From: a virus
Reading direction: 5' to 3' (one strand)
DNA: 45,053 nucleotides
Virus record (IMG/VR): IMGVR_UViG_3300031687_000028
Coordinates: 1 to 45,053 of that record
The position numbers were made by a program, and so were the translations under genes. The notes beneath the pieces were generated by a model, which saw only the letters and a list, made by a program, of their open reading frames with translations, ran no database searches and was not told the origin of the DNA. Shown piece by piece: positions 33,413-40,441 of the stretch. Each line of letters begins with the position of its first letter. The first letter of the stretch is position 1.

Positions 33413-33682
33413 ATGAAACAACTAACCGACAAGCAAAAGAAATTAGACGTAGACAATGACGGCACTATTGAGTCATCAGACTTTAAAGCACTACGAGGAG
33501 GCCCTAAGATGAGTGCTACTAGGTTTAAAGGTAATGGCATTAACGCTATATCTGCTGCGTGTAAAAGGGCGGCTAAGAGCAAGTTTAAAGTATGGCCTAG
33601 TGCGTATGCGTCTGGGTGGGGAGTTCAGTGTACGAAGGCTGGAGGTCCAAGTAAGTTTGGTGGTTCTAAAAAGAAAAAGTAA
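33413..33682 (+). CDS. Small protein with EF-hand-like loop and VWPSAYASG motif, 89 aa
   Basis: Residues near 12-25 read LDVDNDGTIESSDFKAL, a good EF-hand calcium loop (D-x-D-x-D-G-x-I-x-x-x-D). The rest contains CKRAAKSKFKVWPSAYASGW and then GVQCTKAGGPSKFGGSKKKK. The KVWPSAYASG signature recurs in small proteins of phages and large DNA viruses as a domain of unknown function. It is coupled to the next gene by a TAATG overlap, and the next protein is of a similar small basic type. Calcium binding is a family-based guess from one loop only. Confidence 0.82.
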   Translation: MKQLTDKQKKLDVDNDGTIESSDFKALRGGPKMSATRFKGNGINAISAACKRAAKSKFKVWPSAYASGWGVQCTKAGGPSKFGGSKKKK

Positions 33683-33936
33683 TGGCAAAGACTGAAGGAA
33701 ACTTAAACAGATGGTTTAAAGAGAAGTGGGTTGATATAAAGACTGGAAAGCCTTGTGGTAGGTCTAGTGGTGAGAAAAGAAAGGGATACCCTGCTTGTAG
33801 ACCAAGTAAAAGAATATCAAAAGATACACCGACTACGGCTAGTGAACTAACGAAGTCTGAAAAGGAAAGCTTTAAGAGAAAGAAAACTTCCTCAAAGAAT
33901 GTAGGGAAGATAAAGAAAGGGAGCAAAAAGAAATAG
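33682..33936 (+). CDS. Small basic conserved phage protein, 84 aa
   Basis: The N-terminus NLNRWFKEKWVDIKTGKPCG followed by YPACRPSKRISKDTPTTASE is a compact signature I associate with widespread small proteins of marine phages and giant viruses of unknown function. Two Cys residues (about 25 and 39), one in PCGR and one in ACRPS, could bind metal. The C-terminus is a Lys-rich tail. This is the last + strand gene before the convergent terminator. Confidence 0.82.
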   Translation: MAKTEGNLNRWFKEKWVDIKTGKPCGRSSGEKRKGYPACRPSKRISKDTPTTASELTKSEKESFKRKKTSSKNVGKIKKGSKKK

Positions 33937-33963
33937 GCGTATCAGACCTAGGGCTTCTAACCA

Positions 33964-33999
33964 AAAAAACGCCAGTAATTAATTTTACTGGCGTTTTTT
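33964..33999. terminator. Bidirectional terminator between convergent gene blocks
   Basis: AAAAAACGCCAGTAA (33964-33978) and its exact reverse complement TTACTGGCGTTTTTT (33985-33999) form a perfect 15-bp inverted repeat with a TTAATT loop. Each strand ends in a run of T residues, so it can stop transcription in both directions. It lies between the last + strand gene (ends 33936) and the last - strand gene (ends 34041). A weaker hairpin (ACGAT...ATCGT) follows at 34000-34025. Confidence 0.93.
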
Positions 34000-34040
34000 A
34001 CGATGTTTAATGTATTACATATCGTATAGCATAATTACTA

Positions 34041-34292
34041 TTAATTGAAGTCATCCACCCATATAGGGGTTTTTTCTCCAACATAAGCAGAGAATGTATT
34101 GTATTCAAGGTATTCAATAGCCTCCTCTTCATCCATACCATCCTCAACTAAAGTGTGTATACACTTTGTTTTGCTGTACACAACCTTCCATAAGTTTTGT
34201 TCAAACCCTATGATAGCTTCATCAAGACCATCAGCAAATAGGATTTCATCCGAACTTCCGTAAGCCTCTATAATGTATTCTCTAAATTCCAT
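34041..34292 (-). CDS. Small acidic conserved hypothetical protein, 83 aa
   Basis: This acidic protein begins MEFREYIIEAYGSSDEILFA and contains MDEEEAIEYLEYNTFSAYVG near its end. The EEA.EYLEYN..SAYVGE..P.W pattern is one I recall from small conserved phage proteins of unknown function. It starts 17 bases after the reductase stop and is the most distal gene of the - strand block. No catalytic residues are recognisable. Confidence 0.82.
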   Translation of the reverse strand: MEFREYIIEAYGSSDEILFADGLDEAIIGFEQNLWKVVYSKTKCIHTLVEDGMDEEEAIEYLEYNTFSAYVGEKTPIWVDDFN

Positions 34293-34309
34293 CTTAATTA
34301 ATTTTTTAT

Positions 34310-36172
34310 TTATTTAACCTCACAACCATCTGCCCCACAAGCAATCTCTCCTGATAGATTGGTGTTATCATCTACCTCTAGTATGTTAATCAAATCAACA
34401 TCAACTAAGTGATTCATTCTTTTGTGGTATTCAGCTTCTGTGATGTCCTCAAATGGTGCTTGAATATAAGTTCCTCCATCATAAGGTAGTACAGATAATC
34501 CGTTGTAATGATTTCTGTTAGCCCACATCCACTCACCTGCTTTATCCCATTCGTCTGCTTTTAAAGAAACTGTGGCTGAAACATTATGTGTATTAGAACC
34601 TTTTCTATGTCCTGGAACAACCCACTCTTGAGCAACCTTTTTAATTCTTTCAAATAAATCAAAAGGCGATTCATCTCTTAAGATAGAACCTTTAGGTGCT
34701 TTTTGAGGTATACTAATTACAGCAGTATCGTGTGGTCTAAAATATTCGTCTTCGACTAACTCTGGATGATGCCTAGATAAGTACTGGTACATTGATTCAT
34801 TCTTCCCTACACGTATTCTACGGATGTAATAATCGTTATGCCAAGCATGAATACCTGAAGATGTTCCTAGTGCAAGAGAAGTAGTCCCAGCGGGCTTGAC
34901 TGTAGTTGTTCTAGCCGCAGGATTTATTCCAATTAGATTGGCAACTCTATCATTTTCTTTATTCACGATATTCGCTGCTTCCGTCATGTCGTACTTTAAA
35001 ACAGACCCTGAACCAATACCAGTCATTGACACACCAATCAAGGCATCTTTCTCAGTAGTCTCTCGCCATATACTTCTTAGGTAGTGAAACTCTGTGTATC
35101 CTGCTTGTAATGTACCAATGAAAGCTGCGTGTTTAACTCTATTATTAAAATCTTCTTGAGATTCAATATTAGATGCGTTAACTTCACAAAGATTACAAAA
35201 CTGAAAAGGTCTTAATGCAATCTCGCAGCATGGATTTGTACCCCAATCTTTATCATTGTTAAAATATATTCCAGGCTCCCCTGCATTACTAAGTTCAACA
35301 CGTTTCCATAAGTTCATAAAGAACTCTTCTGTAACTTTATGCCTCATTAATACTGCGGAATTGTTGGCTCTACCTCTTTGTGGATTTGACTCCCACCAGC
35401 TACCTGACTTACAGCTAATCATGTCATCATCGTCAGCAGAGAATAAGGCTATTAAAGCTGCTCTTCTTATGCCTCCTGCTAAAACAGCATCTGCAATATG
35501 ACAAACTATATCGTGAGTTTCTACTGTACTTAGTTGTTCTCCATGAGTCTTTGAATCAAGAACCGCTGTAATGTTAAATATACACTCTCTAAGTGGCTGA
35601 GGTCCTGGAGCTTTACCTCCTGATGTTACCAACTGAGCGCCTTTAACTCTAATGTCGGAATAATCAAAATCAACTTTAGAACTTCTTTTGTCTCCCATGT
35701 AAGACTTCATTAAAACCTTAATAGCGTCAGCCCATCCTTCTATTGAATCTCCAATTAAAAACCTTTTAGTTCTGTTGGCATGAGGCTTACTTATGGATGG
35801 AAGTTTGTTTACGTGATGGTCTTGTACTGAATACCCTACTCCAGTACCTCCAAGAAGGAGAAACATTGTTTCGTTAAAAGAATCCAAGCTATCTATTGGT
35901 AGGTAAGCGCAATTGTAAACTCTGTTGGGTGATATTTCTATCGACTTGCCACCGAACTGCAACGACCTCATAGATGGTAGTATTTTTTTGTCATACACTA
36001 ACTCGTAAGCTTCGTCAATCTGACTCTCTAGCTTAGGGTATTTTTTTACGTGCATTGCTTTGTTTCTGTCAACCAGCTCCGACCAAGTTTCTCTTCTGCT
36101 TAATTCTGGAATAAACTTAGCATACTTCATGTATACTGTAATGTCTGATAATATTTTATTTGATATTTCCAT
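34310..36172 (-). CDS. nrdJ: Adenosylcobalamin-dependent (class II) ribonucleoside-triphosphate reductase
   Basis: The 620-residue protein is a monomeric class II reductase that makes deoxynucleotides using a B12-derived radical. Key residues can be aligned with Lactobacillus leichmannii RTPR. NCAY gives Cys88. NPCCE gives Asn313, Cys315 (thiyl radical) and Glu317. Cys326 in FCNLCEVN is the active-site partner, and the C-terminal CGADGC (612-617) is the C-x4-C redox shuttle. GGTGVGYS and KPAGTTSLALGTSSG are barrel motifs of the family. At 620 residues it is shorter than the roughly 740 of the bacterial enzyme, so it probably has a trimmed regulatory region. The phage would depend on host cobalamin. 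Its start overlaps the stop of the upstream 71-aa gene. Confidence 0.93.
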   Translation of the reverse strand: MEISNKILSDITVYMKYAKFIPELSRRETWSELVDRNKAMHVKKYPKLESQIDEAYELVYDKKILPSMRSLQFGGKSIEISPNRVYNCAYLPIDSLDSFNETMFLLLGGTGVGYSVQDHHVNKLPSISKPHANRTKRFLIGDSIEGWADAIKVLMKSYMGDKRSSKVDFDYSDIRVKGAQLVTSGGKAPGPQPLRECIFNITAVLDSKTHGEQLSTVETHDIVCHIADAVLAGGIRRAALIALFSADDDDMISCKSGSWWESNPQRGRANNSAVLMRHKVTEEFFMNLWKRVELSNAGEPGIYFNNDKDWGTNPCCEIALRPFQFCNLCEVNASNIESQEDFNNRVKHAAFIGTLQAGYTEFHYLRSIWRETTEKDALIGVSMTGIGSGSVLKYDMTEAANIVNKENDRVANLIGINPAARTTTVKPAGTTSLALGTSSGIHAWHNDYYIRRIRVGKNESMYQYLSRHHPELVEDEYFRPHDTAVISIPQKAPKGSILRDESPFDLFERIKKVAQEWVVPGHRKGSNTHNVSATVSLKADEWDKAGEWMWANRNHYNGLSVLPYDGGTYIQAPFEDITEAEYHKRMNHLVDVDLINILEVDDNTNLSGEIACGADGCEVK

Positions 36173-36387
36173 TATGTTTTTTTTGTCAATTCTAATTCTA
36201 CTTCTAGGTTTTTTTTTAACTCGTCAAGTGCCTCATCATAATCGGGCATTAGTTTAATTGTTTCCAACGTACCTATTGATAAGTCTTTCATCTGAGCCAT
36301 GTCATTCATTATACCTTGTATAACATTTGTTAAGGCTTTAATCTTTTTTTCTGCTAGGTCTACCCTGCTTGCTTTTTGTGATTTCAT
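36172..36387 (-). CDS. Small helical hypothetical protein, 71 aa
   Basis: A short, mostly helical protein (AEKKIKALTNVIQGIMNDMA, ETIKLMPDYDEALDELKKNL) with coiled-coil character and a Lys/Glu-rich C-terminus. Its stop overlaps the reductase start by one base, so the two are translationally coupled. No family is recognised; with the reductase coupled directly downstream it might help nucleotide metabolism, but nothing in the sequence shows this. Confidence 0.72.
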   Translation of the reverse strand: MKSQKASRVDLAEKKIKALTNVIQGIMNDMAQMKDLSIGTLETIKLMPDYDEALDELKKNLEVELELTKKT

Positions 36388-36391
36388 TTTT

Positions 36392-36538
36392 TTATTTATA
36401 AATTATTAACTCAAATTCCACGAATGGGAAATATAATACGTGCATATCGTGGTCTCCTTGGTCGTAGGTTCTAAACCCTAAAAGTATTCCAGGGTACAGC
36501 CCTATTCCTAGTGACCAAGCTCTTTTTTCTTCTTTCAT
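36392..36538 (-). CDS. Small conserved protein, 48 aa, below usual ORF cut-off
   Basis: The - strand frame encodes MKEEKRAWSLGIGLYPGILL followed by GFRTYDQGDHDMHVLYFPFV and EFELIIYK. The GxYPGILLGxRTY...HVLYxPFV pattern is one I recall from small proteins of Bacteroidetes phages. A hydrophobic, beta-like stretch (about 9-22) may contact membrane or protein. Its ATG shares one base with the upstream stop (TAATG), and four bases separate its stop from the next start. This fills a gap that would otherwise appear empty. Confidence 0.75.
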   Translation of the reverse strand: MKEEKRAWSLGIGLYPGILLGFRTYDQGDHDMHVLYFPFVEFELIIYK

Positions 36539-36708
36539 TATTCTTTTATTATGTTATACTCTATTTGTTTTTTAATTAAGTCTTTAAATAAAACCTTTCC
36601 GTTAATGTCAAAGCTCCAAGCAACCCACTTAGCAAGCTGCCTCTCGGAATAACCTTTCCTAGAAGTACTCTTATTAAGTCTTGTATTAATCCTTTTGTCT
36701 TGACTCAT
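36538..36708 (-). CDS. Small hypothetical protein, 56 aa, below usual ORF cut-off
   Basis: The - strand frame reads MSQDKRINTRLNKSTSRKGY followed by SERQLAKWVAWSFDINGKVL and a Lys-rich helix ending EYNIIKE. The start overlaps the end of the endonuclease gene by 23 bases, and the stop overlaps the next start as TAATG. The open frame and tight coupling support coding. The basic N-terminus and Trp-containing helix are unremarkable, and I do not recognise a family. Confidence 0.7.
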   Translation of the reverse strand: MSQDKRINTRLNKSTSRKGYSERQLAKWVAWSFDINGKVLFKDLIKKQIEYNIIKE

Positions 36709-37156
36709 CTTTTTGTTTTTCTAAAATTAGCTGAACTGTCTCATCACACTCGGCTCTATTTTGAGGTTTATATAATGTTATGGATGGTTCTGTCATTGAT
36801 AACAACGCCTTGAACAACTTGTATCTCAAAGGGAAAGAGTCATTAGCCCTACCCTTAGTCTCTATAATAAAGTCATAACCCTCGAAATCTGGAGTATACT
36901 TTATACCAAGTATTTTTTTATTACCTCTGTTTTTGTACTCTCCCTTACCATTAGCTTGTCTTTCGTAAGCCACTTGGTTAAACTCAAATGTTGGTAGGAG
37001 TTGAAATGAACGATACTCATAATTGAATCCTATCTTAGCTTTCTGAAGCGCTATATACATATACTTCTCAAGTCCCGATGCAAACTTTACACCATCATAC
37101 TCAACCTTATTTGCTTGTACAGGTCCTTTCTTTCTTTTAAATTTTCTTTTCATCAT
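36686..37156 (-). CDS. PD-(D/E)XK endonuclease, T7 endonuclease I-like (putative Holliday-junction resolvase)
   Basis: The 156-residue protein carries the core of a restriction-like nuclease. SGLEKYMYIALQKAK contains a conserved Glu (about 30), KYTPDFEGYDFIIETKG contains the PD...ExK catalytic set (Asp at about 92, Glu and Lys at about 99-101), and a basic N-terminus (KRKFKRKKGP) helps DNA binding. The YTPDF...ETKG arrangement resembles T7 gp3 endonuclease I, which resolves branched DNA before packaging and can degrade host DNA. An ATG at 37153 is an alternative start. It lies among replication genes, which fits a recombination role. Confidence 0.83.
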   Translation of the reverse strand: MMKRKFKRKKGPVQANKVEYDGVKFASGLEKYMYIALQKAKIGFNYEYRSFQLLPTFEFNQVAYERQANGKGEYKNRGNKKILGIKYTPDFEGYDFIIETKGRANDSFPLRYKLFKALLSMTEPSITLYKPQNRAECDETVQLILEKQKDESRQKD

Positions 37157-37193
37157 AGTTGTAGGAGGTTTAATATAATTACCTATTTTTTTA

Positions 37194-37391
37194 TTAAATA
37201 CAAATCTTGCACCGTTTTATCACTTTAATGTTCTTTAATTTCATTACAACTTCTTGATAGTATAACAGACTTTGTAGAGAGTGATTAACATCAACAAGTT
37301 CTCCATTAACTTTATACTCTGTTGACTCTAGTACGCCATTAACTCCATAGCTATACCACACTTCTATTAGGTTTGAATCTTCCTCCTTCAT
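37194..37391 (-). CDS. Small hypothetical protein, 65 aa
   Basis: A short protein, MKEEDSNLIEVWYSYGVNGV followed by VNGELVDVNHSLQSLLYYQE, with a C-terminal basic, Cys-containing end (KVIKRCKICI). The CKIC pair could bind metal. It follows the phosphoesterase stop by three bases. No family recognised; coding status is supported by its tight placement in the operon. Confidence 0.65.
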   Translation of the reverse strand: MKEEDSNLIEVWYSYGVNGVLESTEYKVNGELVDVNHSLQSLLYYQEVVMKLKNIKVIKRCKICI

Positions 37392-37394
37392 GGC

Positions 37395-38582
37395 TTAAAA
37401 AAAATGAGTTAATCTAGCTACCTGACCTTCTGTTTTGCTGTGTATGAACCCTTCGCAAGCAGCTTTGTTTATATAGCCATTTCTGTGATGCCATGAGTCC
37501 GCTGGACTAGGACTGCGTAAACTCTCAACGGTTACGGAAATATAATCTTTCGCTGTCTTGTGATGAACGTGATGGGTATAAAAGTACCTATGTTCTGAAG
37601 CTGCCCAATGCTCCTTCGCTTCTATACTCATTAGCTGCCCTAAATCTACTTGCTTGGCTCCATCGCCATGAGTCGTACCTATTAATGAGTTACCGTAAGT
37701 TGTATATTTTCTGTGAGCAATAGAGCAGTCGAAAGATATATTCTTAGATAATCTAAAGTGAGTCTTTATAACGTCAGCCAGCATAAATCCCGACATATAA
37801 TCGTGATTAGATGGATTGAACACAAATACTAAGTCAGCTACAGTTATAAGCATCTCTAATATATCAACGTAAAGCTTCTTGGCGGTTAGAAAGTTCTCAT
37901 AAAACATTCCATCAGTATCTTGAGGCGTCCCACTAGTTGTTTTTCTTTGTGGTGTGTCTGTATGGAGAATATCATTACCTCCGATAAAGATAATTTTATC
38001 TATTTCAAATCCAGAAGACTTGTCTAAGATTCCTTGCACCCCTTCCTTAACCCTCTTGACAGCTATCTGACTATTATAGTCTACTCCAGTTTCAAAAGAA
38101 GTAGCTAACTTTCCTATGTGAATATCGGCAGGGTCTAGAACCAAGCAGTAACCATCTTTAGACTTACTCCTTTTAATTGTTGGATAAGTGGGAGAATGTT
38201 CTTTAAGGTCATAGATAAGCCTTTCTATAAGTTCATCTGTCTTATCCTCTAAGTTTACTTTCTTCTTAGCGTACTGTACCCACTGCTGACCAGTAGTTTT
38301 ACTCGTGGATACTTTTATTACTTCAAAGTCTTCTGGAATATCTATAGGGTTAGCTTGTAACTTTTCAATTGTAGAAACTAACTGACCATCCTTATCGTAT
38401 TTCTTTTGTGTTTCCACAAATTCTCTTACGTTATCTTTTTGTCTACTTCTTTGGATGTTATCCCAGTCTTCTTTTGATATGCGATACCTTGCCTTAGTTC
38501 TAAATTTTTCGTTTGGTCTAGGGTCTAATCCTATAATTATGGCTTCTTCTGAAGTCAAGTACTTTCTTACACTTTTTCTCAT
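37395..38582 (-). CDS. Calcineurin-like metallophosphoesterase, 395 aa
   Basis: The C-terminal two thirds hold the canonical two-metal motifs: PADIHIGKL (Asp153, His155), IFIGGNDILHTD (about 198-208), FNPSNHDYMSG (Asn259-His260-Asp261), IGTTHGDGAKQ (about 301-311) and YTHHVHHKT (about 335-343). This order matches calcineurin-like phosphoesterases, a family that includes Mre11/SbcD nucleases and nucleotide phosphatases. The N-terminal 120 residues are basic and unassigned and may bind DNA. Its neighbours suggest a DNA repair or nuclease-type function, though substrate cannot be told. Its start codon region is an exact repeat of that of the adjacent upstream gene (38585-38884). Confidence 0.85.
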   Translation of the reverse strand: MRKSVRKYLTSEEAIIIGLDPRPNEKFRTKARYRISKEDWDNIQRSRQKDNVREFVETQKKYDKDGQLVSTIEKLQANPIDIPEDFEVIKVSTSKTTGQQWVQYAKKKVNLEDKTDELIERLIYDLKEHSPTYPTIKRSKSKDGYCLVLDPADIHIGKLATSFETGVDYNSQIAVKRVKEGVQGILDKSSGFEIDKIIFIGGNDILHTDTPQRKTTSGTPQDTDGMFYENFLTAKKLYVDILEMLITVADLVFVFNPSNHDYMSGFMLADVIKTHFRLSKNISFDCSIAHRKYTTYGNSLIGTTHGDGAKQVDLGQLMSIEAKEHWAASEHRYFYTHHVHHKTAKDYISVTVESLRSPSPADSWHHRNGYINKAACEGFIHSKTEGQVARLTHFF

Positions 38583-38600
38583 TTTTAAATGGTTTTATTT
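38577..38600 (-). repeat. 24-bp repeat, copy 1, at the phosphoesterase start
   Basis: This stretch, which includes the ATG at 38580-38582 and the stop of the upstream gene, is identical base for base to 38879-38902. Both copies place the same A/T-rich leader and ATGAGA start in front of consecutive genes. Confidence 0.85.
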
Positions 38601-38884
38601 AGTCTATCAAGTTCAAAATTCAAGTGGTTAATTGCTTTTTTAATGTCAGCTTCCATACTATCTCTAGGAGACCTATTAACGTAAACCTTTTTACCAGCCC
38701 TCATTAAGTAAGTTAGTGCAGTTCCTATGTTGTAGTTGTCACCCTGAAACGCTGCGACTACCTTAGATGCTTCAATGCCATCAGATAGGTAGTACGTTGG
38801 TATTTTATCAAATCCTTCCTCTACAGATGAGGTATTTAACTGTCCATTATTATAATATTGATTGTCAAAATTATCTTGTCTCAT
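38585..38884 (-). CDS. DUF3310-like small protein, 99 aa
   Basis: The C-terminal 60 residues match the DUF3310 pattern: DGIEASKVVAAFQGDNYNIG followed by TALTYLMRAGKKVYVNRSPR and SMEADIKKAINHLNFELDRL. DUF3310 domains are common in phages, sometimes annotated as nucleotide-kinase-like, but have no proven function. The N-terminal 30 residues are polar, with several Asn and Gln. The gene sits immediately upstream of the phosphoesterase. A putative -7 box lies about 30 bases upstream, so it may head a sub-operon ending in the reductase. Confidence 0.87.
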   Translation of the reverse strand: MRQDNFDNQYYNNGQLNTSSVEEGFDKIPTYYLSDGIEASKVVAAFQGDNYNIGTALTYLMRAGKKVYVNRSPRDSMEADIKKAINHLNFELDRLNKTI

Positions 38885-38902
38885 TTTTAAATGGTTTTAT
38901 TT
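38879..38902 (-). repeat. 24-bp repeat, copy 2, at the DUF3310-like start
   Basis: Identical to 38577-38600 and 302 bases away. The segment includes the DUF3310 start codon and its 18-base leader. In the other copy the same bases also form the stop of the DUF3310 gene, so this copy may be left over from a local duplication, or be a selected initiation signal. Confidence 0.85.
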
Positions 38903-38914
38903 GTGGGATTAAAA

Positions 38915-38922
38915 CAAATGTA
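38915..38922 (-). promoter_or_regulatory. Putative Bacteroidetes -7 box upstream of the DUF3310-like gene
   Basis: On the - strand TACATTTG fits the TANNTTTG -7 consensus. It lies about 31 bases before the DUF3310 ATG and just after the upstream gene's stop. No clear -33 TTG is seen at the right distance, so the call is weak. Confidence 0.3.
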
Positions 38923-38923
38923 A

Positions 38924-39145
38924 TTATAAATTCTTAATATTTCCATCTTCAATTAATAAATCTGCATAATCTTTATTAACACGGAACTCTTTTTGTCCTG
39001 GAGATAGCTCTCTAAAAAACCAGTAATCATCCCCATTACACTGTACCCACCCTACTATTTTGTACCTAAATCCCCGTTGAAATTCTTTTATTGAGTGGTT
39101 ACACCCTACGATACAACCGAAACATATCTTGTGTACTTTAATCAT
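38924..39145 (-). CDS. Small Cys-rich hypothetical protein, 73 aa
   Basis: The N-terminus CFGCIVGCNHSIKEFQRG has C-x2-C-x3-C-H spacing that could form a small metal site. The middle is aromatic (WVQCNGDDYWFFRELSPGQK), and the end is acidic. Its start shares a base with the stop of the next upstream gene (39145), showing coupling. No family recognised; the beta-like, aromatic middle could be a small binding domain. Confidence 0.72.
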   Translation of the reverse strand: MIKVHKICFGCIVGCNHSIKEFQRGFRYKIVGWVQCNGDDYWFFRELSPGQKEFRVNKDYADLLIEDGNIKNL

Positions 39146-39516
39146 TACCTTATGTTTTGTTTTAAATTAATTAACTCATCCTCCAACTCTCGTATCCTAA
39201 AGTCCTTCTCAAACATTTTTAAATTACTCTCATCTATTAATTCAACTTGCAAGTTGTTGACTTTCTGAACTTGAATTGATGTTATTAAATAATCTTTTAT
39301 ATCTAATATTTTATTTGCCTTGTTAACATCTACCTTAACTGTTTTATAATACATAGCATCTAAGATTAAGGTGTGCCGTGTCATATTCAAGGTCATTAGT
39401 TCAATGTTCTTCTTTAGACTTGCGTGATGCCAAAGTTTTTCTATCTCCTTGTCTGTGAAAAAGAATGCTTCCTTTCTATCTATTGCCTTAGATATTTGTT
39501 CGTCTGTTAGTATCAT
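39145..39516 (-). CDS. Hypothetical helical protein, 123 aa
   Basis: A polar helical protein with MILTDEQISKAIDRKEAFFF at the start and a predicted coiled coil over the last 40 residues (MFEKDFRIRELEDELINLKQ). Two bases separate its start from the upstream ATPase stop. Its start region shares 14 identical bases with that of the ATPase gene. The order suggests a role in replication, but no recognised domain supports a specific function. Confidence 0.75.
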   Translation of the reverse strand: MILTDEQISKAIDRKEAFFFTDKEIEKLWHHASLKKNIELMTLNMTRHTLILDAMYYKTVKVDVNKANKILDIKDYLITSIQVQKVNNLQVELIDESNLKMFEKDFRIRELEDELINLKQNIR

Positions 39517-39518
39517 AA

Positions 39519-40439
39519 TTAGAATGGGTCTTGGTTACTATCAAATTCATTATTTGGAATCAAAGGTTGATACTGTAAGTCGGGTCTTATAACTTTATTT
39601 ATTACGTTAATGCCATCGCTTACAAACCCAAGTCCTTTGTTGTACTCAAAAATAATAGGGTCATCAATTGCGTTAGGCTCCCCACCAGTTTCTGTATTTT
39701 TTATTTTTCTAATGTACACTTGAGTATTAAACTTCATTAGTGGGTGTCCAATTAATCTGTGAATAGTCAAAAAATTATCGGGTCTATTCGCAAATGGCTG
39801 ACCTCCTTCACTTTGTGAACGGCTGGGGGGCATCGGATACCCAAAGTAATCGTGTTCTAGACCGTAAATTCTTCTAGCCGCCTCTGTGTTAGGGTGAGTG
39901 TTTACAAATAAACTCTTATTGGTTTGGTTAACAAACTTCCTACTTTCGTTTAAGAAGTCGTAGTTGGCAGCGTGAGTATAGTCTCTATTCATACCCGTGT
40001 ATGGGTCAATAAGAACTGCATCGACATCTAATCCTTCAAACATTGCGAATAGTTCTTCTGACTTGTAAAACCCCGAATTGTCAATAAACTTAAAATGCTC
40101 CTCAACCCAAGCCTTAGCGTTGTAGATATCTAACTCGTCAGCTTTGTCTATGTAGTTGCCAATCTTCCATTGTATTAATCTCTTAACTAACTGCTCTGCC
40201 TTATTCTCTCCACTCCAAACACAAAACTTAAGGTCTTGATTAACACTTAATGCACAGAAATACCATAGTATCCAATCTGTTTTACCTACGTTATCTAAGC
40301 CGTTAATGATTGTGAACTCCCCTTGCTTAAATCGGTAGTGGTTATCAAATTTTGGTAAGCCTAAGCCTAAGCCAAGCTTTATCCTTCCGTTAATTACATC
40401 ATCTAAATATTTGTCTGCAAATCCTGTTTCTAGTATCAT
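39519..40439 (-). CDS. DnaB/RecA-fold ATPase, putative replicative helicase
   Basis: The 306-residue protein has a Walker A GLDNVGKT (47-54), a Walker B DAVLIDPYTG (about 140-149) and a sensor-like VNTHPNTE (about 179-186). A late motif, VYIRKIKNTETGGEP, resembles the 'K-R-N-G-x-T-G' strand of DnaB C-terminal domains. Its size equals the RecA core of DnaB without the N-terminal domain, as in AAA_25-type or RepA-like helicases. It follows the DnaD/O-like gene after two bases, a common initiator-helicase arrangement. It would unwind or load onto DNA at the phage origin. A recombination ATPase is an alternative reading. Confidence 0.78.
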   Translation of the reverse strand: MILETGFADKYLDDVINGRIKLGLGLGLPKFDNHYRFKQGEFTIINGLDNVGKTDWILWYFCALSVNQDLKFCVWSGENKAEQLVKRLIQWKIGNYIDKADELDIYNAKAWVEEHFKFIDNSGFYKSEELFAMFEGLDVDAVLIDPYTGMNRDYTHAANYDFLNESRKFVNQTNKSLFVNTHPNTEAARRIYGLEHDYFGYPMPPSRSQSEGGQPFANRPDNFLTIHRLIGHPLMKFNTQVYIRKIKNTETGGEPNAIDDPIIFEYNKGLGFVSDGINVINKVIRPDLQYQPLIPNNEFDSNQDPF

Positions 40440-40441
40440 AA

